Shown one piece after another: positions 17,101 through 24,375 of a stretch of DNA of 64,000 nucleotides. A program made the translations under genes and the position numbers. The DNA comes from Geomonas azotofigens (lineage in GTDB: Bacteria > Desulfobacterota > Desulfuromonadia > Geobacterales > Geobacteraceae): NCBI RefSeq assembly GCF_018919395.1, contig NZ_JAHLME010000005.1, forward strand, positions 124,001-188,000, in the 5' to 3' direction. The notes under the pieces are model-generated. The model made no database searches. It was not told where the DNA came from and was given only the letters and a program-made list of their open reading frames with translations. Position 1 is the first letter of the stretch, and each line of letters opens with the position of its first letter.

Positions 17101-17558
17101 CCCTGGAACGACCGGCTCACATCAAGGTGGCGACCTGCGAGCACTACAACTACGTGAACCGCCAGACCAAGAACATCAGCCTCGTGCACAAGGAAGACCC
17201 GGGGACCTCGGCGCAAAAGCACAAGGAGATGTTCAAGCGTGCCTTCTCCCTCCTCTCGGCCGACGACTTCGTGGAGGTGGTCGAAGAGCACCAGTCCCTG
17301 CTTTGGCACCTGGAACAACTCAGGCAAAAGCTCGCCGCTGCGGAAAAGGAGCAGGCGAACCTATCGCAGAACGAGGCGGCCAACGGCGAATGCAGCAACG
17401 AGCTGAAGGCGAAACTGGTGGAGTTGGAGCACAAGTACAGCGACCTGAACCGGCTCGTCGAGGAGAAGGATCGCCACATAGAGGCCCTGTACGACTCGCT
17501 CAGCTGGAAGGTCACCGCCCCGCTCAGGTGGGCGTACGACCTGGTAAGGGGTAAATGA
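14130..17558 (+). CDS. triple glycosyltransferase fusion GT4-GT4-GT2
   Basis: This 1142-residue protein carries three glycosyltransferase domains. Residues 1-395 are GT4 (start NICLISQEYPPETNWGGIA; donor site CIEAMALGKTVVTSDSGG). Residues about 402-800 are a second GT4 (VGYILRHIPVPSETFVINE; SIMEACATGLPVVSTRHSG). Residues about 808-1055 are GT2 (VDIIMPTYRPNLSFLRSAVE; AYLDDDDVWYPNH). A charged coiled coil follows, and the protein ends with SLSWKVTAPLRWAYDL, shared with three neighbours. Such a polypeptide could build a repeat unit of three linkages. The start at 14130 was chosen because homology to GT4 begins at that Met; the upstream frame has no family resemblance. It overlaps the next gene by four bases. 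Confidence 0.88.
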   Translation: MNICLISQEYPPETNWGGIATYTQVLARQLAATGHRVHVISLADAEEYTKDDMGVTVHRVSRTPHSPLDLEAVPEVADLSHWTLSFSQRVYEKVLELHLVHPFDVIEAPETCAQAVVVFKRLEGPAKVTRLHTPFFWVRHLNDMPEAPEHLVRDELEKLQTELSTAVTSPTHAMADVVRQKWGTPDIAVIPNFFNLKVYTPNTTLYDELLRDKEYLLFFGRLEYRKGAHVLAQALPKVLDAAPGLVAVLVGSDSIHNSVSMKQKLLATLSGYEERIIFIENIPHESLYPIIEKSKFVVLPSLWENFPYACIEAMALGKTVVTSDSGGFPEIIDNGAEGILCPPNDSEQLQKAILACLSETDLPSMGARAKEKVKVFDTAKVTAQMLEFYSGLTAPAAAATGLKVGYILRHIPVPSETFVINEIIAMQEEGLEVYPVSILPAQTCHETLMAKLKNPVFDIAQADAHPHQEDLLTAAQGVATEAGISPALARQAALTAAYVQQNGIDHLHAHFATESALVAFVTSKITGVPFSFTAHAYDIFMRDRKVIDEESPVKRLTLLTEAAAKVVTISEYNKAYILGLIGDRYRDKIEIVRCGINPSRFTFLERGDRGKTTFLSIGRFVEKKGHDYLLRAFAEVQRVVPKSELRLLGDGYQRPAVMELAAQLGIAESVYFGGSVSSEEVIAEMERADVFVLHSVTGANGDREGIPVSIMEACATGLPVVSTRHSGIPELVLDGVTGLLSDERDVAAFANHMIALCYAVPLRQRFGAAGKDIVLTKFNQAAEARKLAAMFRSLRVPVAAGTEAKAADVDIIMPTYRPNLSFLRSAVESIRNQTFRDWNLYLVQDGEDIDLQPFVESFNDGRIHYLAVPHKGKPAALNFAISCGSGKYIAYLDDDDVWYPNHLETMISHMERTGKQFVHTDAHEVEVKIEEDRLVKLSSKPLNKGVLTDKTMWYISHINSAHTRALLEKAGEYDEEKSFFIDWDMLQRLATLERPAHIKVATCEHYNYVNRQTKNISLVHKEDPGTSAQKHKEMFKRAFSLLSADDFVEVVEEHQSLLWHLEQLRQKLAAAEKEQANLSQNEAANGECSNELKAKLVELEHKYSDLNRLVEEKDRHIEALYDSLSWKVTAPLRWAYDLVRGK

Positions 17559-18418
17559 TGGCGGTGAAGGCGTCGGTAGTGTATCTCACCAAAAACGGCG
17601 GCGAGCTGTTCAAGGAGTCGCTGCGGGCGGTATTGTCCCAGCAGACGGATTTCGAGTACGAGGTGGTCGCGGTCGATTCGGGTTCCACCGACGGGACGCT
17701 GGAGACGCTCAAGGCCCACCCGGTCGTGCTGCACCAGATCGAGCCGAAGGACTTCAACTTCGGCCGGACCCGCGATTACGGGTTCGAGGTGGCGCGGGGC
17801 GAGATCGTCGTCGTCATATCCCAGGACTCGGTCCCGGTCGGTACCGACTGGCTCGCCTACCTGGTCGCTCCTTTCGAGGACCCGCAGGTGGCGGTGGTCC
17901 AGGCGATGGACGTGCTCCCCGAGTGGAGTGACGAGGAGCTCTTCTTCTGGGAGAAGGTGCGCAAGTTCTACTACACGCGCGACTGCAAGATGTGGATGGA
18001 GAATAACAACAACATCGGGCTCTCGTTCACCTGCTGCGCCATCAGGCGCTCGGTATGGGAAAAGCACCCGCTCGGCACTGTGGAGATGAGCGAGGACAAG
18101 GTGTTCCAGCAAAGGGTGGCAAAAGGCGGCCACAAGATCGTCTTCCAGGACAAGGCGCGGAGCGCCCACACCCACATGTACACGGTCACCAGCCTGGCCA
18201 AACGCTGTGAGAACGAGGGTCTGGGCTGGCGCAACGTGGGCGTGCACTACGGCTTCTCGGACATGATCGCAGACATGACCAACGCCGAAATCTGGCAGAC
18301 GCTTCGCGACGGCCTGGCGAAGTCCGAGGTAAAACGGATGGCGGAGGTGCTGTTCCCCTTCATCCGCCCCTTCTTCATCTACAAGGGAAACAAGTTCACT
18401 AGGTCGTACGTCAAATAA
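17555..18418 (+). CDS. family 2 glycosyltransferase (rhamnosyltransferase-like)
   Basis: The 287-residue protein begins KASVVYLTKNGGELFKESL, followed by VVAVDSGSTDGTLETL and the acidic site VISQDSVPVG, where the usual DxD is replaced by QDS. This pattern and the later WRNVGVHYGF are like GT2 enzymes often annotated as rhamnosyltransferases. The ATGATG start overlaps the preceding stop, giving tight coupling to the triple fusion. The last 40 residues are basic and aromatic and may contact the membrane. Specificity for rhamnose is only a resemblance. It is the smallest single-domain glycosyltransferase in the locus. Confidence 0.8.
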   Translation: MMAVKASVVYLTKNGGELFKESLRAVLSQQTDFEYEVVAVDSGSTDGTLETLKAHPVVLHQIEPKDFNFGRTRDYGFEVARGEIVVVISQDSVPVGTDWLAYLVAPFEDPQVAVVQAMDVLPEWSDEELFFWEKVRKFYYTRDCKMWMENNNNIGLSFTCCAIRRSVWEKHPLGTVEMSEDKVFQQRVAKGGHKIVFQDKARSAHTHMYTVTSLAKRCENEGLGWRNVGVHYGFSDMIADMTNAEIWQTLRDGLAKSEVKRMAEVLFPFIRPFFIYKGNKFTRSYVK

Positions 18419-18436
18419 AGAAAGTGCAGGTCTATC

Positions 18437-21400
18437 ATGAAAGCATCAGTAATCATCTGTACGTACAACAGGGTGGAGCTCCTGCGGGATTCCATCGCTG
18501 CCATTCAGAAGCAGCAATTTCCCGCTGCCGATTTTGAAATCGTGGTGGTCGATAACAACTCGTCCGACAACACCCGTGCGTTTACCGAACAGGCGGCGGC
18601 CTCCTCTGACGTCGCCATCAAGTACATCTTTGAAGCCCGGCAGGGGCTCTCCTTCGCCCGCAACGCAGGCATCGAAAACGCGGAGGGAGAAATCGTTGCA
18701 TTCGTCGATGACGACATCGACGCCGAGCCGGGGTGGCTGGCAGCTATCGTAGACGCCTTCGCCGACGCCGACGTCGCCTGCGCCGGTGGCCCGATCCGCC
18801 CGGTCTGGCCCTCTGATCGCCCGGCCTGGCTCGCCGACGACTGGGTCCCCTACCTGACCATCAACGAGTTTGACGCAGCCCGCAAGGCCGGTTCCTTCAC
18901 CTGGCCCGACACCCCCTGGGGCGCCAACATTTCTTTCAGAAAGAGCGTCTTCGACAGCATCGGGCTTTTCCCCACCAACCTGGGCCGCATCGGCAACTCC
19001 CTGCTTTCCAACGAGGAAGTGAACATCTGCAAGAAGATTGCACAGGCGGGCCTGCGCATTGCCTTCGCGCCCGAGGCGGTGATCCACCACAAGATCGACC
19101 CGCACCGCGTCACCAGGCAGTGGTTCTACCACCGCACCTACTGGCAAGGGAGATCCGACGCCATCTTGGACGTTAACTCCCAGAGCGGCAACTACGACGG
19201 CATCTGCCAGCGCCTGCGCCGCTATCTTGAGGTCGCCGCCAAGGAAGGCGCGGTTTCGTTCACCGCGCGCTGCGCCAGGAAGATCGCCATCGGCTACCTC
19301 TTCGAGTTCGCCTTCGCAGGGCAGCAAGAGCGGAGCGTCCCGGCGCTCAGGGCGATCAGCCGCTACGTTGACCAGCTGCAGGCGGTGCCGCAGCTAGCCG
19401 CGGCCACTGCATCGCTGCCGGAGGGGGGCTCCGACCTGTTCGGGAAGTCCATCCTGGTAGTCGATTACGAGGTGCCGCAGTTCGACAAGTATGCCGGGTC
19501 GCGGACCACCTTCATGTACCTGAAGCTCCTGGCGGAGCTGGGCCTCAAGGTGTACTTCCTGCCCGACGATTTCCAAAAGAGGGAACCCTACTCCACCGCA
19601 CTCGAGGATTTCGGCATCACCGTCCTGCAGGGGGAGTGGTACCGGGAAAACTGGCAGCGCTGGGTCGTGGAACATCGCAGCGAGCTGCACTACGTCCTGT
19701 TCAATCGGCCCAACATCACCGTCTCCTACATCGACTTCGTCAAGGCCCATACCGACGCTGTGATCCTGTTCCAGGGGCACGACCTGCACTACCTGCGGCT
19801 GTCCAGGAAGTACGAGGTTGACGGCGACCCCGAAACCCTTAAGGAAGCCGAGGGCTACCGCCAGATAGAGTTCGAAATCATCGAAAAATCCGACGCCACC
19901 CTGACCTACAGCGACTACGAGCGACAGGTCCTCGCCGATCTGCTGCCGGGGGAAAGGATCCATGCGGTCCCCCTCTTCTTCTATGATGACTTCCCGGGCG
20001 AGCGCCACAGCTTTACCGGCCGCAAAGACATCATGTTCGTCGGGGGATGCGGCCATAAGCCGAACCTCGACGCCATCCTCTGGTTCGCACGCGAGATTTT
20101 CCCCCAGGTCCTCACCGACGTTCCCGACATGGTGCTGCACGTCATCGGCACCTATCCTCCCCAGGAGGTTAAGGATCTGGCATCGGAGAACATCCGCATC
20201 CACGGTCATGTGAGCGAGCAGGAGCTTGAGGATTTCTACCGTCAGATCAGAATGGTCGTGATCCCCCTTCGCTTTGGTGCCGGGGTCAAAGGGAAAACCG
20301 TCGAGGCGCTGCGCAACGGGGTGCCGATGGTGTCCACCGCGATCGGACTGGAAGGCATCCCGGGCATTGGCGCAGTGAGCCAACCGGCCGACAGCGCCGA
20401 GGAATTCGCCCGCGTGTTGGTCGCACAGTACCGTGACCAGAAGCGCCTGGAGTTGACCAGCGCCCTGTACCGCGAGTTTGCCAAGGCGACCTTCCATTCC
20501 TCCGGGGCCAAGAGGGCGCTGGCGGAAATTCTTATGGGGGTGCCGCTCAAGGAGCGTCCTGCCCCACGCAAATCCGAAATGGAGCACGCCATGCCGCGCC
20601 TTATCGCAATGTATCTGCCCCAGTACCACCCGATCCCGGAAAACGACGAGTGGTGGGGCAAAGGCTTCACCGAGTGGCGCAACGTCGCCAAGGCGAGACC
20701 CCTTTTCAAAGGGCACTACCAGCCGCATGTCCCCGCCGACCTGAGTTTTTACGACCTGCGCCTGGAAGAGACCCGTATCGCCCAGGCCGAACTGGCCCGG
20801 CAGTACGGTGTGCACGGCTTCTGCTACTACCACTACTGGTTCAATGGCAGGAGACTCCTGGAAACGCCGCTGGAAGCGGTGCTCAAATCGGGAAAGCCGG
20901 ACTTCCCATTCTGCGTCTGCTGGGCGAACGAGAACTGGACACGGCGCTGGGACGGCGAGGAGCAGCACGTCCTGATGAAGCAGGACTACAGCGAGGAGGA
21001 TGACCGCAACCACATCAGGGACCTGATCCGTTACTTTAGGGATCCGCGATACATACGAGTTAACGGCAAGCCTATGTTCCTGGTCTACCGCACCGAGAAC
21101 ATTCCCGACCCCGCTGCGACAACGCGCATCTGGCGCGAGGAGGCCCGTGCCGCCGGCATCGGCGAACTGTACCTGGTGCGCGTAGAGAGTATCGGCACCT
21201 GTGATCCCGCCTCCATCGGGTTCGACGCCGCGCTGGAGTTCGCCCCCGACTGGCAGAGGAAGGGTCCCCGGATCATGCCGGAGCAGGATGAAAAACTCCC
21301 GGGCCTGGACCTCCTCAACGAGGTCTACAAGAACAACTACGTCCACCGCTACGACAACCTCGCCGACGAGATGATGGCCAAGCCCGACGTCCCCTACAAG

Positions 21401-21943
21401 AGGTTCCGCTGTGCCACCCCCTCGTGGGACAACTCGGCGCGGCGCCAGGAAGGCGCCAACATCTTCGTGGGTTCCACTCCCGACAAGTACCGCCAGTGGT
21501 TGGAGCACGTCATCGCCTTCACCAGGCGTCGCTTCAAGGGGAGCGAGCAGATCGCCTTCGTGAACGCCTGGAACGAGTGGGCCGAAGGGAACCACCTGGA
21601 ACCGGACCAGAAGTTCGGCAGGGCCTACCTTGAAGCCACCAAGAGCGCGGTTGACAGCGCCTACGAAGTGCCGGCGCCACCAGCCGCGGTACAGGAGATC
21701 GATCTTTCCCAGTACCAGCACGAGGTCCTCGCCCTGCAGCAGCAACTGGCGGCGATCCAGAGGGAGAAAGAGGAACTGGAGAGAACGGCAGCCCTGCTCA
21801 AGGAAAAGCTGGCGGAAAAGGAAGAACTGGTCGCGGCGCGGGAAGCCCGCATAGACGACCTGTTGCACTCAGCCAGCTGGAAAGTCACCGAGCCGCTCAG
21901 AAAGGCCTACGAAGTCGCGCAGAAAATGCAGGGGAAAAAATGA
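18437..21943 (+). CDS. multidomain glycosyltransferase GT2-GT4-WbsX
   Basis: This 1168-residue protein joins three domains. Residues 1-300 are GT2 (ASVIICTYNRVELLRDSI; VVVDNNSSDNT; FVDDDIDAEPGW). Residues about 336-700 are GT4-like (ILVVDYEVPQFDKYAGSRTT; GAGVKGKTVEALRNGVP). Residues about 719-1075 are a WbsX domain (RLIAMYLPQYHPIPENDEWW; CWANENWTRRWD; NAWNEWAEGNHLEPD). A short charged coiled coil leads to SASWKVTEPLRKAYEV at the end. The GT2 and GT4 parts are paralogous to those at 30721. A Met at the WbsX start (20591) could mark an ancestral gene boundary, but the frame is continuous. It overlaps the next gene by four bases (ATGA). Confidence 0.86.
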   Translation: MKASVIICTYNRVELLRDSIAAIQKQQFPAADFEIVVVDNNSSDNTRAFTEQAAASSDVAIKYIFEARQGLSFARNAGIENAEGEIVAFVDDDIDAEPGWLAAIVDAFADADVACAGGPIRPVWPSDRPAWLADDWVPYLTINEFDAARKAGSFTWPDTPWGANISFRKSVFDSIGLFPTNLGRIGNSLLSNEEVNICKKIAQAGLRIAFAPEAVIHHKIDPHRVTRQWFYHRTYWQGRSDAILDVNSQSGNYDGICQRLRRYLEVAAKEGAVSFTARCARKIAIGYLFEFAFAGQQERSVPALRAISRYVDQLQAVPQLAAATASLPEGGSDLFGKSILVVDYEVPQFDKYAGSRTTFMYLKLLAELGLKVYFLPDDFQKREPYSTALEDFGITVLQGEWYRENWQRWVVEHRSELHYVLFNRPNITVSYIDFVKAHTDAVILFQGHDLHYLRLSRKYEVDGDPETLKEAEGYRQIEFEIIEKSDATLTYSDYERQVLADLLPGERIHAVPLFFYDDFPGERHSFTGRKDIMFVGGCGHKPNLDAILWFAREIFPQVLTDVPDMVLHVIGTYPPQEVKDLASENIRIHGHVSEQELEDFYRQIRMVVIPLRFGAGVKGKTVEALRNGVPMVSTAIGLEGIPGIGAVSQPADSAEEFARVLVAQYRDQKRLELTSALYREFAKATFHSSGAKRALAEILMGVPLKERPAPRKSEMEHAMPRLIAMYLPQYHPIPENDEWWGKGFTEWRNVAKARPLFKGHYQPHVPADLSFYDLRLEETRIAQAELARQYGVHGFCYYHYWFNGRRLLETPLEAVLKSGKPDFPFCVCWANENWTRRWDGEEQHVLMKQDYSEEDDRNHIRDLIRYFRDPRYIRVNGKPMFLVYRTENIPDPAATTRIWREEARAAGIGELYLVRVESIGTCDPASIGFDAALEFAPDWQRKGPRIMPEQDEKLPGLDLLNEVYKNNYVHRYDNLADEMMAKPDVPYKRFRCATPSWDNSARRQEGANIFVGSTPDKYRQWLEHVIAFTRRRFKGSEQIAFVNAWNEWAEGNHLEPDQKFGRAYLEATKSAVDSAYEVPAPPAAVQEIDLSQYQHEVLALQQQLAAIQREKEELERTAALLKEKLAEKEELVAAREARIDDLLHSASWKVTEPLRKAYEVAQKMQGKK

Positions 21944-23853
21944 GAAGCCGCCTTCTCGCTGCCGCACTGCTTGTCGCCATTTTGTGGAGCTGCCTTTGCT
22001 ATGCCTCGGACAGTACCACGGCGAATGCCGCCGGGCAGACGGTAATAGAAGGAGTCCTCACCCAGGTCTCTAAACTTCCGAAGGCAGAAAGCAACCCATA
22101 TCTCGACTGCTACTATACCGCTGTCATAGAGATCAAGAATATCCTTTCCGGACGAAGTGTCCCCAAGAAGGCCGTTCTCGTGCTGCCCGGTTTCTTCGCG
22201 AGACAGTACGCACCTGAAGCTCATTTCAAGACCGGGGACATGATCCGCGCGACCGTGGTTCCGTTTGCATCCATGCCCGACAAGGTTAAGCAGACACAGC
22301 AGGCCGATGAAGTCGAGGATGTGGATCTGGAATTCTACTATCCACAATCAATTGCAACGATCAAATCCTTGGACGATGCAAAAGTCTCTGTTCCTTTTAC
22401 TGATGAAAAGACGGGATCGGAGAAGCTGATCGGGAAGCAGAAAGAGGCGACAGCAGCCACGTCAAGATCTCAGCAGATCCGCCATGATTTACACTACATC
22501 AACGAAGAGTTGGCGAAGCACGGCGGGGACTGGGATCGCTGGTATGACTCCCTCAGGGGATTTCGGGAAGAGTACAAGAAAAAATATGATGCCAAAGCCG
22601 CCAGATGGATTGGTGACAGTTACTTTAGTGCCGGCCTGAATGAGTATGGCAAAGGTTACAGTCCCGACTTCGTTTCGTCCTTGGTTGCTTTCAACAAGTA
22701 CTTGGCAGAGCGTAACGTGGATCTGATCGTGGTGCGGGTACCACAAAAGGGTGAAATCGTCGACGACCTCTTCGTGCCCATGCCCAAGGACTTGGTTTCC
22801 AATCCATACCTGCTGCGGTTATACAAGGAATTATTAGAGGCGGATGTCGAGGTGGTCGTAGATGTCGTCCCACGCCTAAAGCAATCCCGCATGGGGTTCC
22901 CACTGATGTATTACTACCAGGATTTCGCTGAGGAACACCCTGCAGAGGGAGCAGCATGGGCGCTCGCCGAAGTGCTGGTCGAGCGAATCCAACGCTATGA
23001 GTCTGTAAGGAAAGCCTCCCGGGCTGATCTCAAACTGGGACGAGCGTCTCTGCCACAACACGGTTTGAAGTGGCCTGAAGGAAATCCCAAATTCAACCCG
23101 GCCGAACCAGTATCGTTCTCGTCCGTAACTAGCGAGAAGATCGCACCGCTCCTGAGACAAGGTACCACCTCTCCAATTCTTGTTGTTGGTTCGTCATTTA
23201 TCGGGAGTCCATCTTTCGACCGTGGAGGCAACATTCCCGCTTATTTGGCGTATTTGTCGGGTGTTATTCCTGACGTGCTTTATCGCGAGGGCTCCAACGC
23301 AACGATCCCACGCGCCATAGCACGTGAGGGCGATGGTTTTCTCAAGAATCGCAGTGCCTGCATTTTCCCTCTTGTCCCTTGGTCGATACACCTTCCGCTT
23401 GATCTACCCCCTATCGTGAACCCAGCCGGAAAGGAAAAAGTCCTTATCACAAGCTATACCGGCAACGACCTTAGGGCACACGTTACATTTTCACAAAATA
23501 CTCCGAAGAACGTATTTACTTTTTCCCCAGCAGGAGACTTGACCGTACAATCCCAGAATAAGGAAACTCGGATGGCTGGTGACTTCGAGCTTGATTTGCC
23601 CGAGGCAACCTCACGGTATCCTTACATACTGGTCGCAGTAGAAACCAAAAGTAAGGATGCAGCGACTATAAAGGCTTTGTACGGGAAGCAATCCGATACG
23701 GTCCATAAAAGCTACACCCAGGATGACAGAAAAGATTTTTTCGTCTTCAAGGTTGAAAGCCCCAATATTCGGAGCGCCACATTCAGCATAAGCAACATAC
23801 GTTCTGACATCCCCATGATCATCGAGACTATTAGCATCTACGGCTTAAAGTGA
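21940..23853 (+). CDS. exported AlgX/AlgJ-like (degenerate SGNH) protein with C-terminal beta domain
   Basis: The 637-residue protein has a signal peptide (cleavage near residue 22). The middle part has SGNH/AlgX-type blocks: FNKYLAERNVDLIVVRVPQK resembles the strand found in AlgJ/AlgX, and PILVVGSSFIGSPSF resembles the Ser-containing block (GDS in the tandem protein at 27884). The usual D-T-H-W block is replaced by DFAEEHPAEGAAW, so catalysis is doubtful. A beta-rich domain of about 140 residues ends the protein (from EKVLITSYTGNDL to ISIYGLK) and is repeated in the next reading frame. Base composition looks more AT-rich than the neighbours, suggesting different ancestry. A role in glycan acylation is inferred from the cassette that follows. 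Confidence 0.6.
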   Translation: MRSRLLAAALLVAILWSCLCYASDSTTANAAGQTVIEGVLTQVSKLPKAESNPYLDCYYTAVIEIKNILSGRSVPKKAVLVLPGFFARQYAPEAHFKTGDMIRATVVPFASMPDKVKQTQQADEVEDVDLEFYYPQSIATIKSLDDAKVSVPFTDEKTGSEKLIGKQKEATAATSRSQQIRHDLHYINEELAKHGGDWDRWYDSLRGFREEYKKKYDAKAARWIGDSYFSAGLNEYGKGYSPDFVSSLVAFNKYLAERNVDLIVVRVPQKGEIVDDLFVPMPKDLVSNPYLLRLYKELLEADVEVVVDVVPRLKQSRMGFPLMYYYQDFAEEHPAEGAAWALAEVLVERIQRYESVRKASRADLKLGRASLPQHGLKWPEGNPKFNPAEPVSFSSVTSEKIAPLLRQGTTSPILVVGSSFIGSPSFDRGGNIPAYLAYLSGVIPDVLYREGSNATIPRAIAREGDGFLKNRSACIFPLVPWSIHLPLDLPPIVNPAGKEKVLITSYTGNDLRAHVTFSQNTPKNVFTFSPAGDLTVQSQNKETRMAGDFELDLPEATSRYPYILVAVETKSKDAATIKALYGKQSDTVHKSYTQDDRKDFFVFKVESPNIRSATFSISNIRSDIPMIIETISIYGLK

Positions 23854-23880
23854 GTCCACGACCTATCCACCTGGAATTAA

Positions 23881-24345
23881 CGATCTGAAAAGATATTGGT
23901 AGCCACCTACTCCGGTCCAGAGATGCAAAACGCGATACAAGCGTCTTACATCCCCCAGGGTACTACCGTCTCTTACTCTGACGGAGCTTTGAACATAACG
24001 CCGGCAACTAAAGATCCAAGTGCCAAGATATCCATTCGCGTAAAGGTACCTGAAGCAACGTTGCAATATCCTTACTTTGTTCTCGAAATACAATTTGCAA
24101 ACGAGGACCAAATAAAAATTGATCTAAAATATTCCGGGCAAAGTGACTCTATAAAGAGAAGCTTTCCAGAGGTAAAAAACGAAGCGGTTTTTGCGTTTTC
24201 CACCAAATCAGACCAATGGATCGATATTGAGTTCTCAAGGATCGATTGGATTAAGACCTCAAGTAAGATAAAAGGTTTTAACTTTTACGGCGTGAAGCAA
24301 CCTACCTATTATAAGACCAAGAACGGGAGCGGTACCGCAAGCTGA
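23881..24345 (+). pseudogene. orphan copy of the C-terminal beta domain of the preceding protein
   Basis: This frame is the same as that of the gene at 21940 and is separated from it by two in-frame stops (23851-23853 and 23878-23880). Its product matches the end of that protein block by block: SEKILVATYSGPEMQ against KEKVLITSYTGNDLR, PEATLQYPY against PEATSRYPY, then SGQSDSIKRSF against GKQSDTVHKSY, and FNFYGVK against ISIYGLK. The match begins only one codon after the second stop, before any usable start. A TTG at 23896 or ATG at 23923 lacks a ribosome site and would cut into the domain. It is best read as the remnant of a second domain or of a paralogous gene. A translated 149-residue protein cannot be excluded. 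Confidence 0.6.
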
Positions 24346-24375
24346 CTACTTAAGCCATAACAGGAGTTTTTGAGG

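Noticed and set aside
14148-21868. Very long open frames on the - strand (14148-16118 and 19394-21868)
   Set aside because: They lie antisense to glycosyltransferase genes with clear catalytic motifs; their products are Val/Gly/Asp/His-rich without family features, as expected for GC-rich shadows.
20591-21943. Separate WbsX gene starting at an internal ATG
   Set aside because: The frame is continuous with the GT2-GT4 part, and no ribosome site precedes the ATG; a fusion is simpler.
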